Shown: piece after piece, positions 1 to 8,654 of the stretch | How positions within the stretch are numbered: the stretch's first letter is position 1 | Layout: the number at the start of each line of letters is the position of its first letter | NCBI RefSeq assembly: GCF_030826625.1 | Contig: NZ_JAPJNQ010000007.1 | Location: 1 to 47,749, forward strand | Direction of reading: 5' to 3' | DNA: 47,749 nucleotides | DNA from: Corynebacterium sp. | GTDB lineage: Bacteria > Actinomycetota > Actinomycetes > Mycobacteriales > Mycobacteriaceae | Notes under the pieces: model-generated | Told to the model about the DNA's origin: nothing | The model's input: the letters and a program-made list of their open reading frames with translations, nothing else | Database searches by the model: none | Translations under genes and position numbers: made by a program

Positions 1-52
1 TCCTGACCTTCTGCTTGCAAAGCAGATGCTCTACCAATTGAGCTAATGCCCC
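1..52 (-). tRNA. tRNA-Ala (TGC), 3' part cut by window edge
   Basis: On the minus strand the sequence begins GGGGCATTAGCTCA, an acceptor and D-arm start, followed by a D-loop with TTGGTAGAGC and an anticodon stem-loop that reads CTTTGCAAG, giving anticodon TGC for alanine. The variable loop and T-arm lie outside the window, so only about 52 of roughly 76 bases are visible. It sits 14 bases beyond the tRNA-Ile. An Ile-Ala tRNA pair downstream of gyrA is a common actinobacterial arrangement. Confidence 0.93.
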
Positions 53-66
53 ATGTTCCCGCCTGG

Positions 67-140
67 TGGGTCTAGCAGGAATCGAACCTGCGACCTCATC
101 GTTATCAGCGATGCGCTCTAACCGACTGAGCTATAGACCC
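67..140 (-). tRNA. tRNA-Ile (GAT)
   Basis: Read on the minus strand, a full cloverleaf is visible: acceptor GGGTCTA pairs with TAGACCC, the D-arm contains GCTCAGTCGGTTAGAGC, the anticodon loop CTGATAAC carries GAT (isoleucine), and the T-arm contains GGTTCGATTCC. The discriminator base is A at 67. The next three bases on the minus strand (66-64) read CCA, so the 3' CCA appears to be encoded. Length is 74 bases without CCA. Confidence 0.96.
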
Positions 141-217
141 TTGTGCGGAACGATTATGTACTTTAATACGTATCTTATATCCACACAAATCGCCAGGTCA
201 GATGATGTTTTTGCAGC

Positions 218-568
218 CTATTCGTCGACTTCCACGATCTGCTGCAGGTCCACTTGGATACCGCCGAAAAGCGCCACCACAGCGTTGTAGATCAACGCGA
301 ACAGCGGAGCCAGGATTGTGCCCAAGATTGCCGCCACAGCGCCCAGAAGAGCCGACAGAGACAGCACCAGGCCGTAATCGATGAGCATGCCGGCACCTAG
401 ACCATCAACAAATCCGTTGATGTAATCCCAGACGCCGAACGCATCCATCACAAAAAACACCACCGTTACGGCGATCAGCCACGCCACCAAGCCAACCAAC
501 GAAACCGCCAAGCCCACACGGAAAGCAGACAACGGCGAGATGCGCGAAATCGCAATGTTTTTTCCCAT
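218..568 (-). CDS. DUF3566 small membrane protein downstream of gyrA
   Basis: A 116-residue protein with two strongly hydrophobic segments. One is near residues 18-45 (VGLAVSLVGLVAWLIAVTVV region) and one near 66-95 (LSALLGAVAAILGTILAPL region), joined by a loop containing the DYINGF motif typical of DUF3566. This family almost always follows gyrA in Actinobacteria; its role is unknown. I chose the ATG at 568 because a GAGGAG ribosome site, overlapping the gyrA stop, lies at good spacing. The ATG at 583 would overlap gyrA by 11 bases and lacks such a site. It is probably translated from the gyrA transcript. The tRNA genes follow in the same direction. Confidence 0.88.
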   Translation of the reverse strand: MGKNIAISRISPLSAFRVGLAVSLVGLVAWLIAVTVVFFVMDAFGVWDYINGFVDGLGAGMLIDYGLVLSLSALLGAVAAILGTILAPLFALIYNAVVALFGGIQVDLQQIVEVDE

Positions 569-572
569 GGTG

Positions 573-3140
573 CTACTCCTCATCCGTCTTCACAGCATCC
601 GCCTTCGCAGCATCAGTCTGCTGCTCTTGTACGTCCTCGATGCTCTTCTCGCCCTTGGCAACAGCCTGGGCTTCTTCCACGCCCTCGCTTTCGACGTTCT
701 TGTCGATAGCAAGCAGTTCAACATCATCGGCGAGATTAACCAGCCGCACACCCATCGTCGCGCGTGACGACGGACGGATCTGGCCAGCCTCGGTACGCAC
801 GACGCCGCCTGCAGAGGTGATAGCGAAGATCTCATCATCCTCGTTCACCGCAATCGCGCCGATCAGCTTGCCGCGCTTCGGGGTGTACTTGAACGTCATT
901 ACGCCCATGCCACCGCGGCCCTGGGTGCTGTATTCCTCGATCGCGGTGCGCTTGCCATAACCACCGGAGGTAGCCACCAGCAAGAACTCACCGTCATGCA
1001 CCACGGACATCGCCAGCAGCTGGTCATCACCCTTAAAGCGCATGCCCTTCACACCGGCGGTCGCACGGCCCATTGGGCGCAGCTGATCGTCGTTGGCGGT
1101 GAAGCGAATCGACTGGCCCTGCTCGGAGGTCAGCAACAGATCATCCTCATCGCCAGCCAGGCAGGCACCGATCAGCGCATCGCCCTCGTTGAGGTTGATC
1201 GCGATCAGACCAGCCGAACGTGCCGACTCATAATCGGTCAGGTGTGACTTCTTCACTCGACCCTGCTTGGTCGCCAGCACCAGGTACGGCGCATCAGTGT
1301 ACGACTGCAGCTGAATAACCTGAGCGATGCGCTCTTCTGGCTGGAACTCCAGCAGGTTGGCAACGTGCTGGCCACGCGCGGTACGCCCCGCCTCTGGTAG
1401 CTCGTAGGCCTTGAGACGGTACACGCGGCCAAAGTTGGTGAAGAACAAAATCCAGTCGTGCGTCGAACAGACAAAGAAGTTCTTGACGACGTCGTCTTGC
1501 TTCAGCTCTGCGCCGCGAACGCCCTTGCCGCCGCGCTTTTGCGACTTGTACGTATCGACCTTCGTGCGCTTGGCATAGCCGGTGGCCGTAATGGTGACGA
1601 CAACGTTTTCGCGGGCAATGAGATCCTCATCAGAAACCTCACCGTGCGCTGCCACGATCTCCGTGCGGCGCTCGTCGCCATGCTTGTCGACGATCTCTTT
1701 CAGCTCAGTAGCAACGATCTCGCGCTGGCGTTCCTCGCGATCAAGAATGTCTTTCAGATCGTCGATCAGAGTCTGAATCTCTTCCAGCTCGTCGACGATC
1801 TTCTGCCGCTCCAGGGCAGCCAGGCGGCGCAGCTGCATCGCCAGAATGGCCTCTGCCTGCTCGTCGTCGACGCCCAAAAGATCCTTCAGGCCTTCGCGGG
1901 AAGCTTCCACCGAACGGCTGCGACGGATCAGCGCAATGACCTCGTCGAGCATGTTCAGAGCTTTCACCAGACCACGCAAGATGTGAGCACGCTTTTCAGC
2001 TTCTGCCAGGCGATATTGCGTACGCCGGACGATAACCTCGATCTGGTGGGTGACGTAGTAGCGCAGCATCTGATCCAGACGCAGCGTGCGCGGTACACCG
2101 TCGACGATCGAGAGCATGTTGGCGCCAAACGAGGTCTGCAGCTGCGAGTGCTTGTACAGGTTGTTCAGCACCACGCGTGCGACGGCATCACGCTTCAGAG
2201 TGACCACGATGCGCATGCCGACGCGGTCAGAAGACTCATCGTCAATATTCGAAATTCCGGCGAGCTTGCCGTTGGCGACCTGCTCGGCGATATTAGCCAC
2301 CATGGTGTCCGGGTTGACCTGGTACGGCAACTCCGTGATGACGATGGTCTGGCGGCTACCGTTTTCTTCAATGCTGGAGACACCACGCATACGGATGGAA
2401 CCACGGCCGGTGGTATAGGCATCCTTGATGCCGCTGGTGCCCACGATCATGCCGCCAGTCGGGAAATCCGGCCCGGAGACGCGTTCCATGCAGGCTTCCA
2501 GGGTTTCTTCCTCGCCGGCATCCGGGTTGTCCAGCAACCAATAAATCGCTTCCGCCAACTCGTTAAGGTTGTGCGGCGGAATATTGGTGGCCATACCGAC
2601 GGCGATACCGCCGGAACCGTTCATCAGCAGGTTCGGCACACGTGCCGGCAGCACCGTCGGCTCGGTGGTTTTACCGTCGTAGTTCGGCTGGTAATCGACG
2701 GTATTTTCCCGAATATCCCGGGTCATTTCCATCGCCAGCGGCATCAGTTTCGATTCGGTATAACGCATCGCCGCCGGGCCGTCATTACCCGGCGAACCGA
2801 AGTTACCTTGGCCGTCGACAAGCGGGTAACGCATCGACCACGGCTGGGCCATGCGCACCAACGTGTCGTAAATAGCGCTGTCACCGTGCGGGTGGTAGTC
2901 ACCCATGGTGTCCGAAACTGGCTTCGAGGATTTCACGTAACTGCGCTCTGGCCGGTAGCCGTTGTCGTACATCGCGTACAGCACGCGCCGGTGCACGGGT
3001 TTCAGCCCGTCACGCACGTCTGGCAACGCACGGCCCACGATCACGGACATGGCGTAGTCGATATAACTCGACTCCATCTCCGCGGAGATATCTATCGGCT
3101 CAATGCGATCTAACAAACCGCCTTGGTTATCGTCACTCAT
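573..3140 (-). CDS. gyrA: DNA gyrase subunit A
   Basis: GyrA, 855 residues, is the breakage-reunion subunit that forms an A2B2 enzyme with GyrB and introduces negative supercoils. The catalytic tyrosine is Y127 in AAMRYTES. The quinolone-determining region reads GDYHPHGDSAIYD with S88 and D92, the residues normally found in drug-sensitive enzymes. The C-terminal beta-pinwheel has the GyrA-box-like QKRGGKG near residue 540 and a GRGGMG blade repeat. The tail after about residue 815 is acidic and Lys/Glu-rich. A GGGAGGTT site precedes the ATG at a normal distance. gyrB lies about 2.7 kb upstream, separated by pdxS and a truncated gene, so the gyrase genes are probably transcribed separately. 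Confidence 0.98.
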   Translation of the reverse strand: MSDDNQGGLLDRIEPIDISAEMESSYIDYAMSVIVGRALPDVRDGLKPVHRRVLYAMYDNGYRPERSYVKSSKPVSDTMGDYHPHGDSAIYDTLVRMAQPWSMRYPLVDGQGNFGSPGNDGPAAMRYTESKLMPLAMEMTRDIRENTVDYQPNYDGKTTEPTVLPARVPNLLMNGSGGIAVGMATNIPPHNLNELAEAIYWLLDNPDAGEEETLEACMERVSGPDFPTGGMIVGTSGIKDAYTTGRGSIRMRGVSSIEENGSRQTIVITELPYQVNPDTMVANIAEQVANGKLAGISNIDDESSDRVGMRIVVTLKRDAVARVVLNNLYKHSQLQTSFGANMLSIVDGVPRTLRLDQMLRYYVTHQIEVIVRRTQYRLAEAEKRAHILRGLVKALNMLDEVIALIRRSRSVEASREGLKDLLGVDDEQAEAILAMQLRRLAALERQKIVDELEEIQTLIDDLKDILDREERQREIVATELKEIVDKHGDERRTEIVAAHGEVSDEDLIARENVVVTITATGYAKRTKVDTYKSQKRGGKGVRGAELKQDDVVKNFFVCSTHDWILFFTNFGRVYRLKAYELPEAGRTARGQHVANLLEFQPEERIAQVIQLQSYTDAPYLVLATKQGRVKKSHLTDYESARSAGLIAINLNEGDALIGACLAGDEDDLLLTSEQGQSIRFTANDDQLRPMGRATAGVKGMRFKGDDQLLAMSVVHDGEFLLVATSGGYGKRTAIEEYSTQGRGGMGVMTFKYTPKRGKLIGAIAVNEDDEIFAITSAGGVVRTEAGQIRPSSRATMGVRLVNLADDVELLAIDKNVESEGVEEAQAVAKGEKSIEDVQEQQTDAAKADAVKTDEE

Positions 3141-3158
3141 AACCTCCCAGTCTAGCGC

Positions 3159-3186
3159 CTATTAGATGCTTGACGACGGTGCGCAA
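3159..3186 (-). promoter_or_regulatory. candidate gyrA promoter
   Basis: On the minus strand TTGCGC (3186-3181) and TAATAG (3164-3159) are separated by 16 bases, which would start transcription about a dozen bases before the gyrA start. The spacer contains CGTCGTCAAGCA, which also occurs upstream of gyrB. Assigned by eye only. Confidence 0.4.
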
Positions 3187-3267
3187 CCCCTCTGCGGGCT
3201 CGGTGTGGGCCCTGTGCGGGTATGACTGCGGTGCGGCTGTCGGTGAGACCCTGGCCCCAGCTCTGAC

Positions 3268-3280
3268 TGTCACTGTGACA
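3268..3280. promoter_or_regulatory. 13-bp perfect inverted repeat upstream of gyrA
   Basis: TGTCAC-T-GTGACA is a perfect palindrome with a one-base centre, 128 bases upstream of the gyrA start, in the gap shared with the truncated rightward gene. The shape suits a dimeric regulator, but no family can be assigned. The rest of the 3141-3440 gap shows nothing else convincing. Confidence 0.3.
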
Positions 3281-3440
3281 ATTAACCGCGAGACTTGTAA
3301 TTCAAACTGCGAAACTTTCACACTCTGACAGTCTAAGTGGCAATTTTGTGGCAGTTTTATTCCACTCTGCGATAAATTTTCACAGTTTGCGGTAGAAAAT
3401 TGAGAGTGATAGTTGGAAAAGTGTTAGTCTAAAAGTCAGA

Positions 3441-3548
3441 ATCTCCATTATCACGCCACCGTTTATCAAAACCACTGTTGTCACCCTGCATGGCAAAAAC
3501 CTCGTTCTAGCGCGTGTACATGGCCTCAATATCCTGGATCGCCCAGCT
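3441..3548 (+). pseudogene. in-frame remnant of the missing AlbA_2 half
   Basis: The reading frame of the ATP-binding gene continues upstream of its first ATG (3549) without a stop back to a TAG at 3393-3395, but contains no ATG, GTG or TTG. The codons from about 3456 translate to a stretch including VVTLHGKNLVLARVHGL and then NILDRPA. That resembles the end of an AlbA_2 (Schlafen-type) domain, where a strand-rich segment leads into the GKAYLRQ motif that begins the annotated protein. It is therefore coding sequence that has lost its start and its first roughly 80-100 codons. Confidence 0.6.
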
Positions 3549-4829
3549 ATGTATCAAGGCAAAGCCTATTTGCGTCAAGCAGATGGTGAATACGAAATTC
3601 CGGCTTCAGAGTTACGCATGATCGAGGTTGCGAAGCTGCATGCCGAGCAAGAAGAAGTCTATGACCGCCGGCCTGTTCCAGGTACCACGGTGGAAGATCT
3701 TGACGACGACCTACACCAGCAATTTTTACGCACCGCCCGGGCGAGTATCGCTCGATTACGCGAGACTCCAGAAACCACGCTTCTGCGCAATCTCGTGGTC
3801 ACCAACGGTGAAGTGTTATCAATCGCCGGTTTCTATGCACTTGGACACTTCCCGCAAGGCCCGTTGCCATCATTAGCGATTACCGTCGCGGTTCGGTTGC
3901 CCGAAACCGAACTCCCACGACGCACCCGTAACCTAGCCACCTTCTACGGACCTGTTCCAGCACTGCTGAACCAAACCATGGACTGGGTCGAAGCCAATAT
4001 TCCACAAACACAGACCTATCAGGAATCCGGGCACATGCGTAACGTTGCTGTTGTACCCCTGGCTGCCATCCGGGAAGCAGTCGCGAACGCCCTTATCCAC
4101 CGTGACCTCGGACCGAATACAGTCGAAGCTGGCAAAGCCATTGACGTGCGTATTACCCCGGATCGCTTAATTATCACCAGCCCAGGCGGGTTGAAAAACC
4201 TGACAGTTGCGCAATTGCACAGCGCAGATTTCCGGCGCATCGAGGTCAATCAACATCTCTACCGCCTAGCTAAATTACTCACCGATGCTGACGGAAATCG
4301 CATCATTGAAGGTGAAGGTGGCGGAGTGACCGCGATGTTCGAGCTCTGCGAAGCAGCTGGTTTACCGCGTCCCAGGATTATCAACACCGGAGTCAAAGTC
4401 ACCGTCATCTTCTTCTTCCCGCAGGAAGACCACACTCCGTCCATTGCCCAGGGAAAACCGGAGCGGTCTAGCCTGCAACACAATAATGATGCACCGCTAG
4501 GCAACGAATCCCCGTTGCCTGACATTGAACCCGACATTGAACTCGGCGTTGAATACTTACGAAGCCTCGGGAAAAACGTCCCGAAAATTGTGGCCGCCGC
4601 GCAGAAACTTGCCGCAGAATCGACACCACTAACACCGCCCGGGCACAGTGCTGGGGTCAGTACCGGTGATAGTGCCGAGTTCAGTTTCAGCCAATTAGTA
4701 GCAGAATCCGGGCTGAGTAATTCCCAAGTTCGCTATGGGCTGAGCCCACTCCTCGAACACAAAATTATTGTGCGCAAGGGTGGGCAAGGGAAAAAAGCAA
4801 CCACGTACCAACTCGGCAAGCGTGGCTAG
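3549..4829 (+). CDS. 5'-truncated AlbA_2-type ATP-binding protein with winged-helix end (probable pseudogene)
   Basis: The remaining 426 codons begin at the end of an AlbA_2 domain (GKAYLRQADGEYEI, residues 4-17). An HATPase_c_4-like domain follows, with IREAVANALIHRD (174-186) and the RLIITSPGGL segment (206-215). Next comes an acidic linker and a C-terminal winged-helix segment near residues 385-426 (ESGLSNSQVRYGLSPLLEHKIIVRKG). Full-length relatives are about 500-600 residues and act as putative transcriptional regulators or RecG-like ATP-binding proteins of unclear role. The family's N-terminal nucleic-acid-binding half is absent, the ATG has no good ribosome site, and homologous codons continue upstream without a start. 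It runs against its neighbours and converges on pdxS with a 13-base gap. A shortened protein could still be made. Confidence 0.75.
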   Translation: MYQGKAYLRQADGEYEIPASELRMIEVAKLHAEQEEVYDRRPVPGTTVEDLDDDLHQQFLRTARASIARLRETPETTLLRNLVVTNGEVLSIAGFYALGHFPQGPLPSLAITVAVRLPETELPRRTRNLATFYGPVPALLNQTMDWVEANIPQTQTYQESGHMRNVAVVPLAAIREAVANALIHRDLGPNTVEAGKAIDVRITPDRLIITSPGGLKNLTVAQLHSADFRRIEVNQHLYRLAKLLTDADGNRIIEGEGGGVTAMFELCEAAGLPRPRIINTGVKVTVIFFFPQEDHTPSIAQGKPERSSLQHNNDAPLGNESPLPDIEPDIELGVEYLRSLGKNVPKIVAAAQKLAAESTPLTPPGHSAGVSTGDSAEFSFSQLVAESGLSNSQVRYGLSPLLEHKIIVRKGGQGKKATTYQLGKRG

Positions 4830-4842
4830 CCCCCCAGCCGGT

Positions 4843-5733
4843 TTACCAGCCGCGTTCTGCCAAGCGGTGAGAAACTGGCAGTTCGTCGACGTTGATGCCG
4901 ACCATAGCTTCACCCAAGCCACGCGAAACCTCCGCGATGACCTTAGGATCGTCGTAGTTTTGTACCGCACGCACGATGGCCTTCGCACGAGCTTCTGGGT
5001 TACCCGACTTAAAGATGCCGGAGCCGACGAACACGCCATCGGCGCCGAGCTGCATCATCATCGCAGCATCAGCTGGAGTGGAAACGCCACCGGCAACCAG
5101 CAAGCCAACTGGCAAGCTACCGGTCTCAGCAACCTCAACCACCAGCTCGTATGGTGCCTGCAGTTCCTTCGCAGCCACGAACAACTCGTCCTTCGACATC
5201 GACGACAAACGGTTGATCTCTGCGCGGATACTGCGGATGTGGGTCACGGCGTTGGAAACATCACCAGTGCCGGCCTCGCCCTTCGAACGCACCATCGCGG
5301 CGCCCTCATTGATACGACGCAGCGCCTCACCCAAGTTGGTAGCACCGCAAACGAATGGCACGTCGAAAGCAAACTTATCGATGTGGTGGGCGTAGTCAGC
5401 CGGGGTCAAAACCTCAGACTCATCGACGTAATCAATACCCAGCGACTGCAGTACCTGCGCCTCAACGAAGTGGCCAATGCGGGCCTTGGCCATAACTGGG
5501 ATGTCGACGGCTTCGATGATCTCGGTGATCATATCCGGATCCGACATCCGAGCCACCCCGCCCTGGGCGCGAATATCAGCAGGCACGCGCTCCAGAGCCA
5601 TCACAGCGGAAGCACCAGCAGCTTCTGCGATGCGCGCTTGTTCTGGGGTAACGACGTCCATGATGACGCCGCCGAAGAATTGCTCAGACAAACCGCGCTT
5701 CACGCGAGCTGCAGAACCGTTGGCATTACTCAC
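4843..5733 (-). CDS. pdxS: pyridoxal 5'-phosphate synthase subunit PdxS
   Basis: PdxS builds pyridoxal 5'-phosphate from ribose 5-phosphate, glyceraldehyde 3-phosphate and ammonia delivered by the glutaminase PdxT. The (beta/alpha)8 barrel carries both reactive lysines: K83 in MAKARIGH and K151 in MVRSKGEAGTG. The family signature around ALERVPADIRAQGGVARMSDP is complete. I prefer the GTG at 5733 (296 residues, the usual family length) because AAAGGAAAA lies just upstream. A GTG at 5757 would place that ribosome site inside the gene. No pdxT partner lies next to it: downstream is the truncated ATP-binding gene and upstream, after 87 bases, is gyrB. The glutaminase must be elsewhere or absent. 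Confidence 0.96.
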   Translation of the reverse strand: MSNANGSAARVKRGLSEQFFGGVIMDVVTPEQARIAEAAGASAVMALERVPADIRAQGGVARMSDPDMITEIIEAVDIPVMAKARIGHFVEAQVLQSLGIDYVDESEVLTPADYAHHIDKFAFDVPFVCGATNLGEALRRINEGAAMVRSKGEAGTGDVSNAVTHIRSIRAEINRLSSMSKDELFVAAKELQAPYELVVEVAETGSLPVGLLVAGGVSTPADAAMMMQLGADGVFVGSGIFKSGNPEARAKAIVRAVQNYDDPKVIAEVSRGLGEAMVGINVDELPVSHRLAERGW

Positions 5734-5820
5734 AACGAGTTTTCCTTTCGATATCACTGATATGAGCTATGACGCACATAATATTGGCCGCGTCCAATCC
5801 TAGCCGTCTGCGTCGAGCGA

Positions 5821-7848
5821 TTAGACGTCGAGGAAGCGAACATCCTTCGCACGGCGCGTGATAAAGCTACGACGTGCAGAAACGTCGTCGCCCATAAGAA
5901 TAGAAAACAGCTCATCGGCTTTTTGCGCATCTTCCAAGTCCACGCGGCGCAGGATACGGGTTGTCGGATCAAGCGTGGTTTCCCACAACTCTTTCGCGTT
6001 CATCTCACCCAGACCCTTGTAGCGCTGGATACCATCGTCCATGTTGATCTTGCGTTTTTGCTCAAAGCCTTCTTTCAGCTGCGCGTCACGTTCACGGTCG
6101 CTGAAGGCATAGCCCGGCTCGCCCTTGGACCATTTCAGCTTGTACAACGGCGGATTCGCCAGGTACACGTGGCCATTTTCGACGAGCTCCGGCATGAAGC
6201 GGAACAACAGTGTCAACAGCAACGTGGCGATGTGTTGCCCGTCGACGTCCGCGTCGGCCATCAACACGATCTTGTTGTAACGCAGCTTCGAAATATCGAA
6301 TTCTTCGTGGATGCCGGTACCCAACGCGGTGATGATCGCCTGCACCTCGTTGTTTTTCAGCACCTTATCCATGCGGGACTTTTCGACGTTCAAGATCTTT
6401 CCGCGCAACGGCAAAATCGCCTGGAACAGCGACTCACGGCCGGCCTTCGCGGAACCACCCGCGGAGTCACCCTCCACGATGAACAGCTCGGAAACCTTTG
6501 GATCCTTCGAACGGCAATCCGCCAACTTGCCCGGCAATCCACCCAAGTCTGTCGCGGACTTGCGGCGCACCAGCTCACGAGCACGACGTGCCGCCACACG
6601 GGCCTGCGCCGAAGCAACGGCCTTGTTCATGATGGCCTTGGCCTCCGCCGGGTTGGCATCAAACCAATCCGCCAGGTGCTCATTCACCGAACGCTGCACG
6701 AACGAACGGATCTCGGTGTTACCCAGCTTGGTCTTGGTCTGGCCCTCAAACTGTGGGTCGCCGACCTTCGCGGAAATAATCGCCGACAGGCCCTCTCGGC
6801 AGTCGTCACCAGTGAGTTTGCCGTCTTTTTCCTTCATCAACTTATGCGTTTTCGCATAGTTGTTCATCTGCGTGGTCAGCGCGGCACGGAAGCCTTCTTC
6901 GTGCGTACCACCCTCGTGGGTGTTAATCGTGTTCGCGAAGGTGTGCACGGACTGGTTGTAGCCGCTGTTCCACTGCAGCGCGATTTCTACCTCGTGATCC
7001 TCGCCCTTGGCCTCAAAACTGATGATCGTCGGGTGGATCGAGGTCTTCGTCCGGTTGAGGTAGTCAACGTAATCCACCAGGCCGTTCGGGTAGCAGAATT
7101 CCACCTTTTTAACGGCGTCTTTATCGCTGACGTCTGCTTTTTCTTCTGGGTCTGGATCATCGAAAGAGCTAGCAGTCTCGCCCTCTTCGGCCAATGCCTC
7201 GAGTTTCAAATCCTCGGCGGTCACACGCTCGTCGACAAGCGTGATGGACAGGCCCTTGTTCAAAAACGCCATCTCTTGTAGGCGGCGCTTGATGGTGTCG
7301 AAATCAAATTTAACGGTCTCGAAAATCTCTGGGTCCGGCCAAAAGCGCACCGTCGTACCCGTGCCGCGGGCATTGCCACCCTCGACGAGTTCTTCCGGCA
7401 CCGCGCGCTCGAAGTTCTGGTACCAGTGCTTGCCATCACGCTTGATCGCGGCTTCCACGCGCGTGGACAAGGCGTTAACCACAGAAATACCGACACCGTG
7501 CAGACCACCGGAAACGGCATAAGAATCCGAGTCGAACTTACCGCCGGCGTGGAGTTGCGTCATCACGACCTGTACGGTTGGTGCACCACTGGCGTGCATC
7601 GAAACCGGAATACCACGGCCGTCGTCAGTAACTTGCACGCCGCCGTCGGCAAGCAAACGAACCTCAACCTTGGAGGCATAACCCGCCATGGCCTCGTCGA
7701 CCGAGTTATCAACGACCTCCCAAATCAGGTGGTGCAGACCGCGCACGCCGGTAGAACCGATGTACATACCGGGGCGTTTACGGACCGCTTCCAGGCCCTC
7801 CAGGATGGTGATTGATGAAGCGTCATAATTCGGTTGCGCGTTAGCCAC
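5821..7848 (-). CDS. gyrB: DNA gyrase subunit B
   Basis: GyrB, 675 residues, is the ATPase subunit of gyrase. The GHKL ATPase domain has VRKRPGMYIG near residue 23, the EVVDNSVDEA motif and DGRGIPV. The transducer domain follows. The TOPRIM/C-terminal part has EGDSAGGSAKAGRE, LPLRGKILNVEK and the metal-binding MADADVDGQHI. A short acidic insert (DDPDPEEKADVSDKDAV) lies after about residue 230. The start is a GTG, with AAGGAGT about 11 bases upstream. The gene ends 87 bases before the preferred pdxS start. Confidence 0.98.
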   Translation of the reverse strand: MANAQPNYDASSITILEGLEAVRKRPGMYIGSTGVRGLHHLIWEVVDNSVDEAMAGYASKVEVRLLADGGVQVTDDGRGIPVSMHASGAPTVQVVMTQLHAGGKFDSDSYAVSGGLHGVGISVVNALSTRVEAAIKRDGKHWYQNFERAVPEELVEGGNARGTGTTVRFWPDPEIFETVKFDFDTIKRRLQEMAFLNKGLSITLVDERVTAEDLKLEALAEEGETASSFDDPDPEEKADVSDKDAVKKVEFCYPNGLVDYVDYLNRTKTSIHPTIISFEAKGEDHEVEIALQWNSGYNQSVHTFANTINTHEGGTHEEGFRAALTTQMNNYAKTHKLMKEKDGKLTGDDCREGLSAIISAKVGDPQFEGQTKTKLGNTEIRSFVQRSVNEHLADWFDANPAEAKAIMNKAVASAQARVAARRARELVRRKSATDLGGLPGKLADCRSKDPKVSELFIVEGDSAGGSAKAGRESLFQAILPLRGKILNVEKSRMDKVLKNNEVQAIITALGTGIHEEFDISKLRYNKIVLMADADVDGQHIATLLLTLLFRFMPELVENGHVYLANPPLYKLKWSKGEPGYAFSDRERDAQLKEGFEQKRKINMDDGIQRYKGLGEMNAKELWETTLDPTTRILRRVDLEDAQKADELFSILMGDDVSARRSFITRRAKDVRFLDV

Positions 7849-7890
7849 GTGAAACTAGCACTCCTTAAAGAGGAAATCTTCGACATTCCA

Positions 7891-7949
7891 ATCTTACACC
7901 CCAGACGGTGCAGCTGGGTGGTGCTCATCGGGTGCTTGACGACGCTCAA
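7891..7949 (-). promoter_or_regulatory. gyrB upstream region: possible -10 and motif shared with gyrA
   Basis: On the minus strand TAAGAT (7896-7891) could be a -10 box 43 bases before the GTG start; no good -35 lies at 16-18 bases. Farther up, TTGAGC (7949-7944) followed by CGTCGTCAAGCA (7944-7933) resembles the segment upstream of gyrA. Support is weak and by eye. Confidence 0.3.
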
Positions 7950-7997
7950 GATGGCGGCAGCACAGCCACTGCAGCGGCTTTCGCCTTCAGCAAGACT

Positions 7998-8654
7998 TTA
8001 GCCGTAGGTATCGCGCGGGCCGCGGCCTTTGACGTGAAGCTTGCCTTTGCGCCAACTCGGTGCCTGCGGGCCGAAAATCTTCAATTCCGTAATCACATCC
8101 GGGCCGGTCTTTTCGGTGATCCTGCGTAAGATTTCCCGCTGCATATAACGCAGGTTCGTCGCCCAGGCGGTGGAATCACAGGAAATGAACAGCGCGGTGT
8201 CTTTGACCATCTCCACTTTGGTGTGCTGTGCAATCTTCGGGCCCACCAGGTCTTCCCAATGGCCGGTCACCCACCCCGATGCCAAACCTTTCTCCCAGCC
8301 GCGCGACTGGATCTCCTTGTGCAACACCGAACCCACCGACGGCAAATCCAGCGGACGGCGCGGTCTGCGCCCGTCGGGCCCGGATTGCTGGTATTTCTTC
8401 CAATTCAGCGCGGGTAGCGGCGTCTGTGCGCTATCTGCAGATTGTGCCTGGTGCGCGGTGCGGGTTTGTGCCCGGTAGCTACTTGCTTGTCGACGTTTGC
8501 GCAGGTGGTTGTGGGTACCCGAGCGCGCGGTTCCCAAGTGGGGGGCGGATCCGCGCTGACGTGCGGCTGCGCGCAAAGCCTCGAAGGTGGAATCGACCAG
8601 ATCGCGGGGCTGGTCTGTGCCGTCGATGGGGGCATGGTCGGAGGAATCACTCAT
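7998..8654 (-). CDS. dciA: DciA/DUF721 family protein (probable replicative helicase loader)
   Basis: A 218-residue protein. The first about 100 residues are basic, Ser/Gln-rich and look disordered. The C-terminal half is a DUF721 domain, with GWEKGLASGWVTGHWEDLVGP around residue 120 and the core LFISCDSTAWATNLRYMQRE, ending in a basic tail. The family includes DciA, the helicase-loading or operating factor in bacteria without DnaC/DnaI. The gene overlaps the recF stop by 4 bases (ATGA), so it is translationally coupled in the dnaN-recF-dciA series, and it precedes gyrB by about 150 bases. Function is inferred from the family and position. Confidence 0.85.
   Translation of the reverse strand: MSDSSDHAPIDGTDQPRDLVDSTFEALRAAARQRGSAPHLGTARSGTHNHLRKRRQASSYRAQTRTAHQAQSADSAQTPLPALNWKKYQQSGPDGRRPRRPLDLPSVGSVLHKEIQSRGWEKGLASGWVTGHWEDLVGPKIAQHTKVEMVKDTALFISCDSTAWATNLRYMQREILRRITEKTGPDVITELKIFGPQAPSWRKGKLHVKGRGPRDTYG

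Noticed and set aside
1458..3113. 551-codon plus-strand frame opposite gyrA
   Set aside because: Composition (His, Arg, Asp-rich) is that of reversed gyrA codons; gyrA is unambiguous.
3133..3321. 62-codon frame upstream of and overlapping gyrA
   Set aside because: No ribosome site or family; it overlaps the gyrA start and promoter region.
5923..7281. 452-codon plus-strand frame opposite gyrB
   Set aside because: Antisense shadow of gyrB without motifs or ribosome site.
7846..7857. CACGTGAAAC near the gyrB start as a possible parS
   Set aside because: Only one half-site matches; the other half does not form the palindrome.
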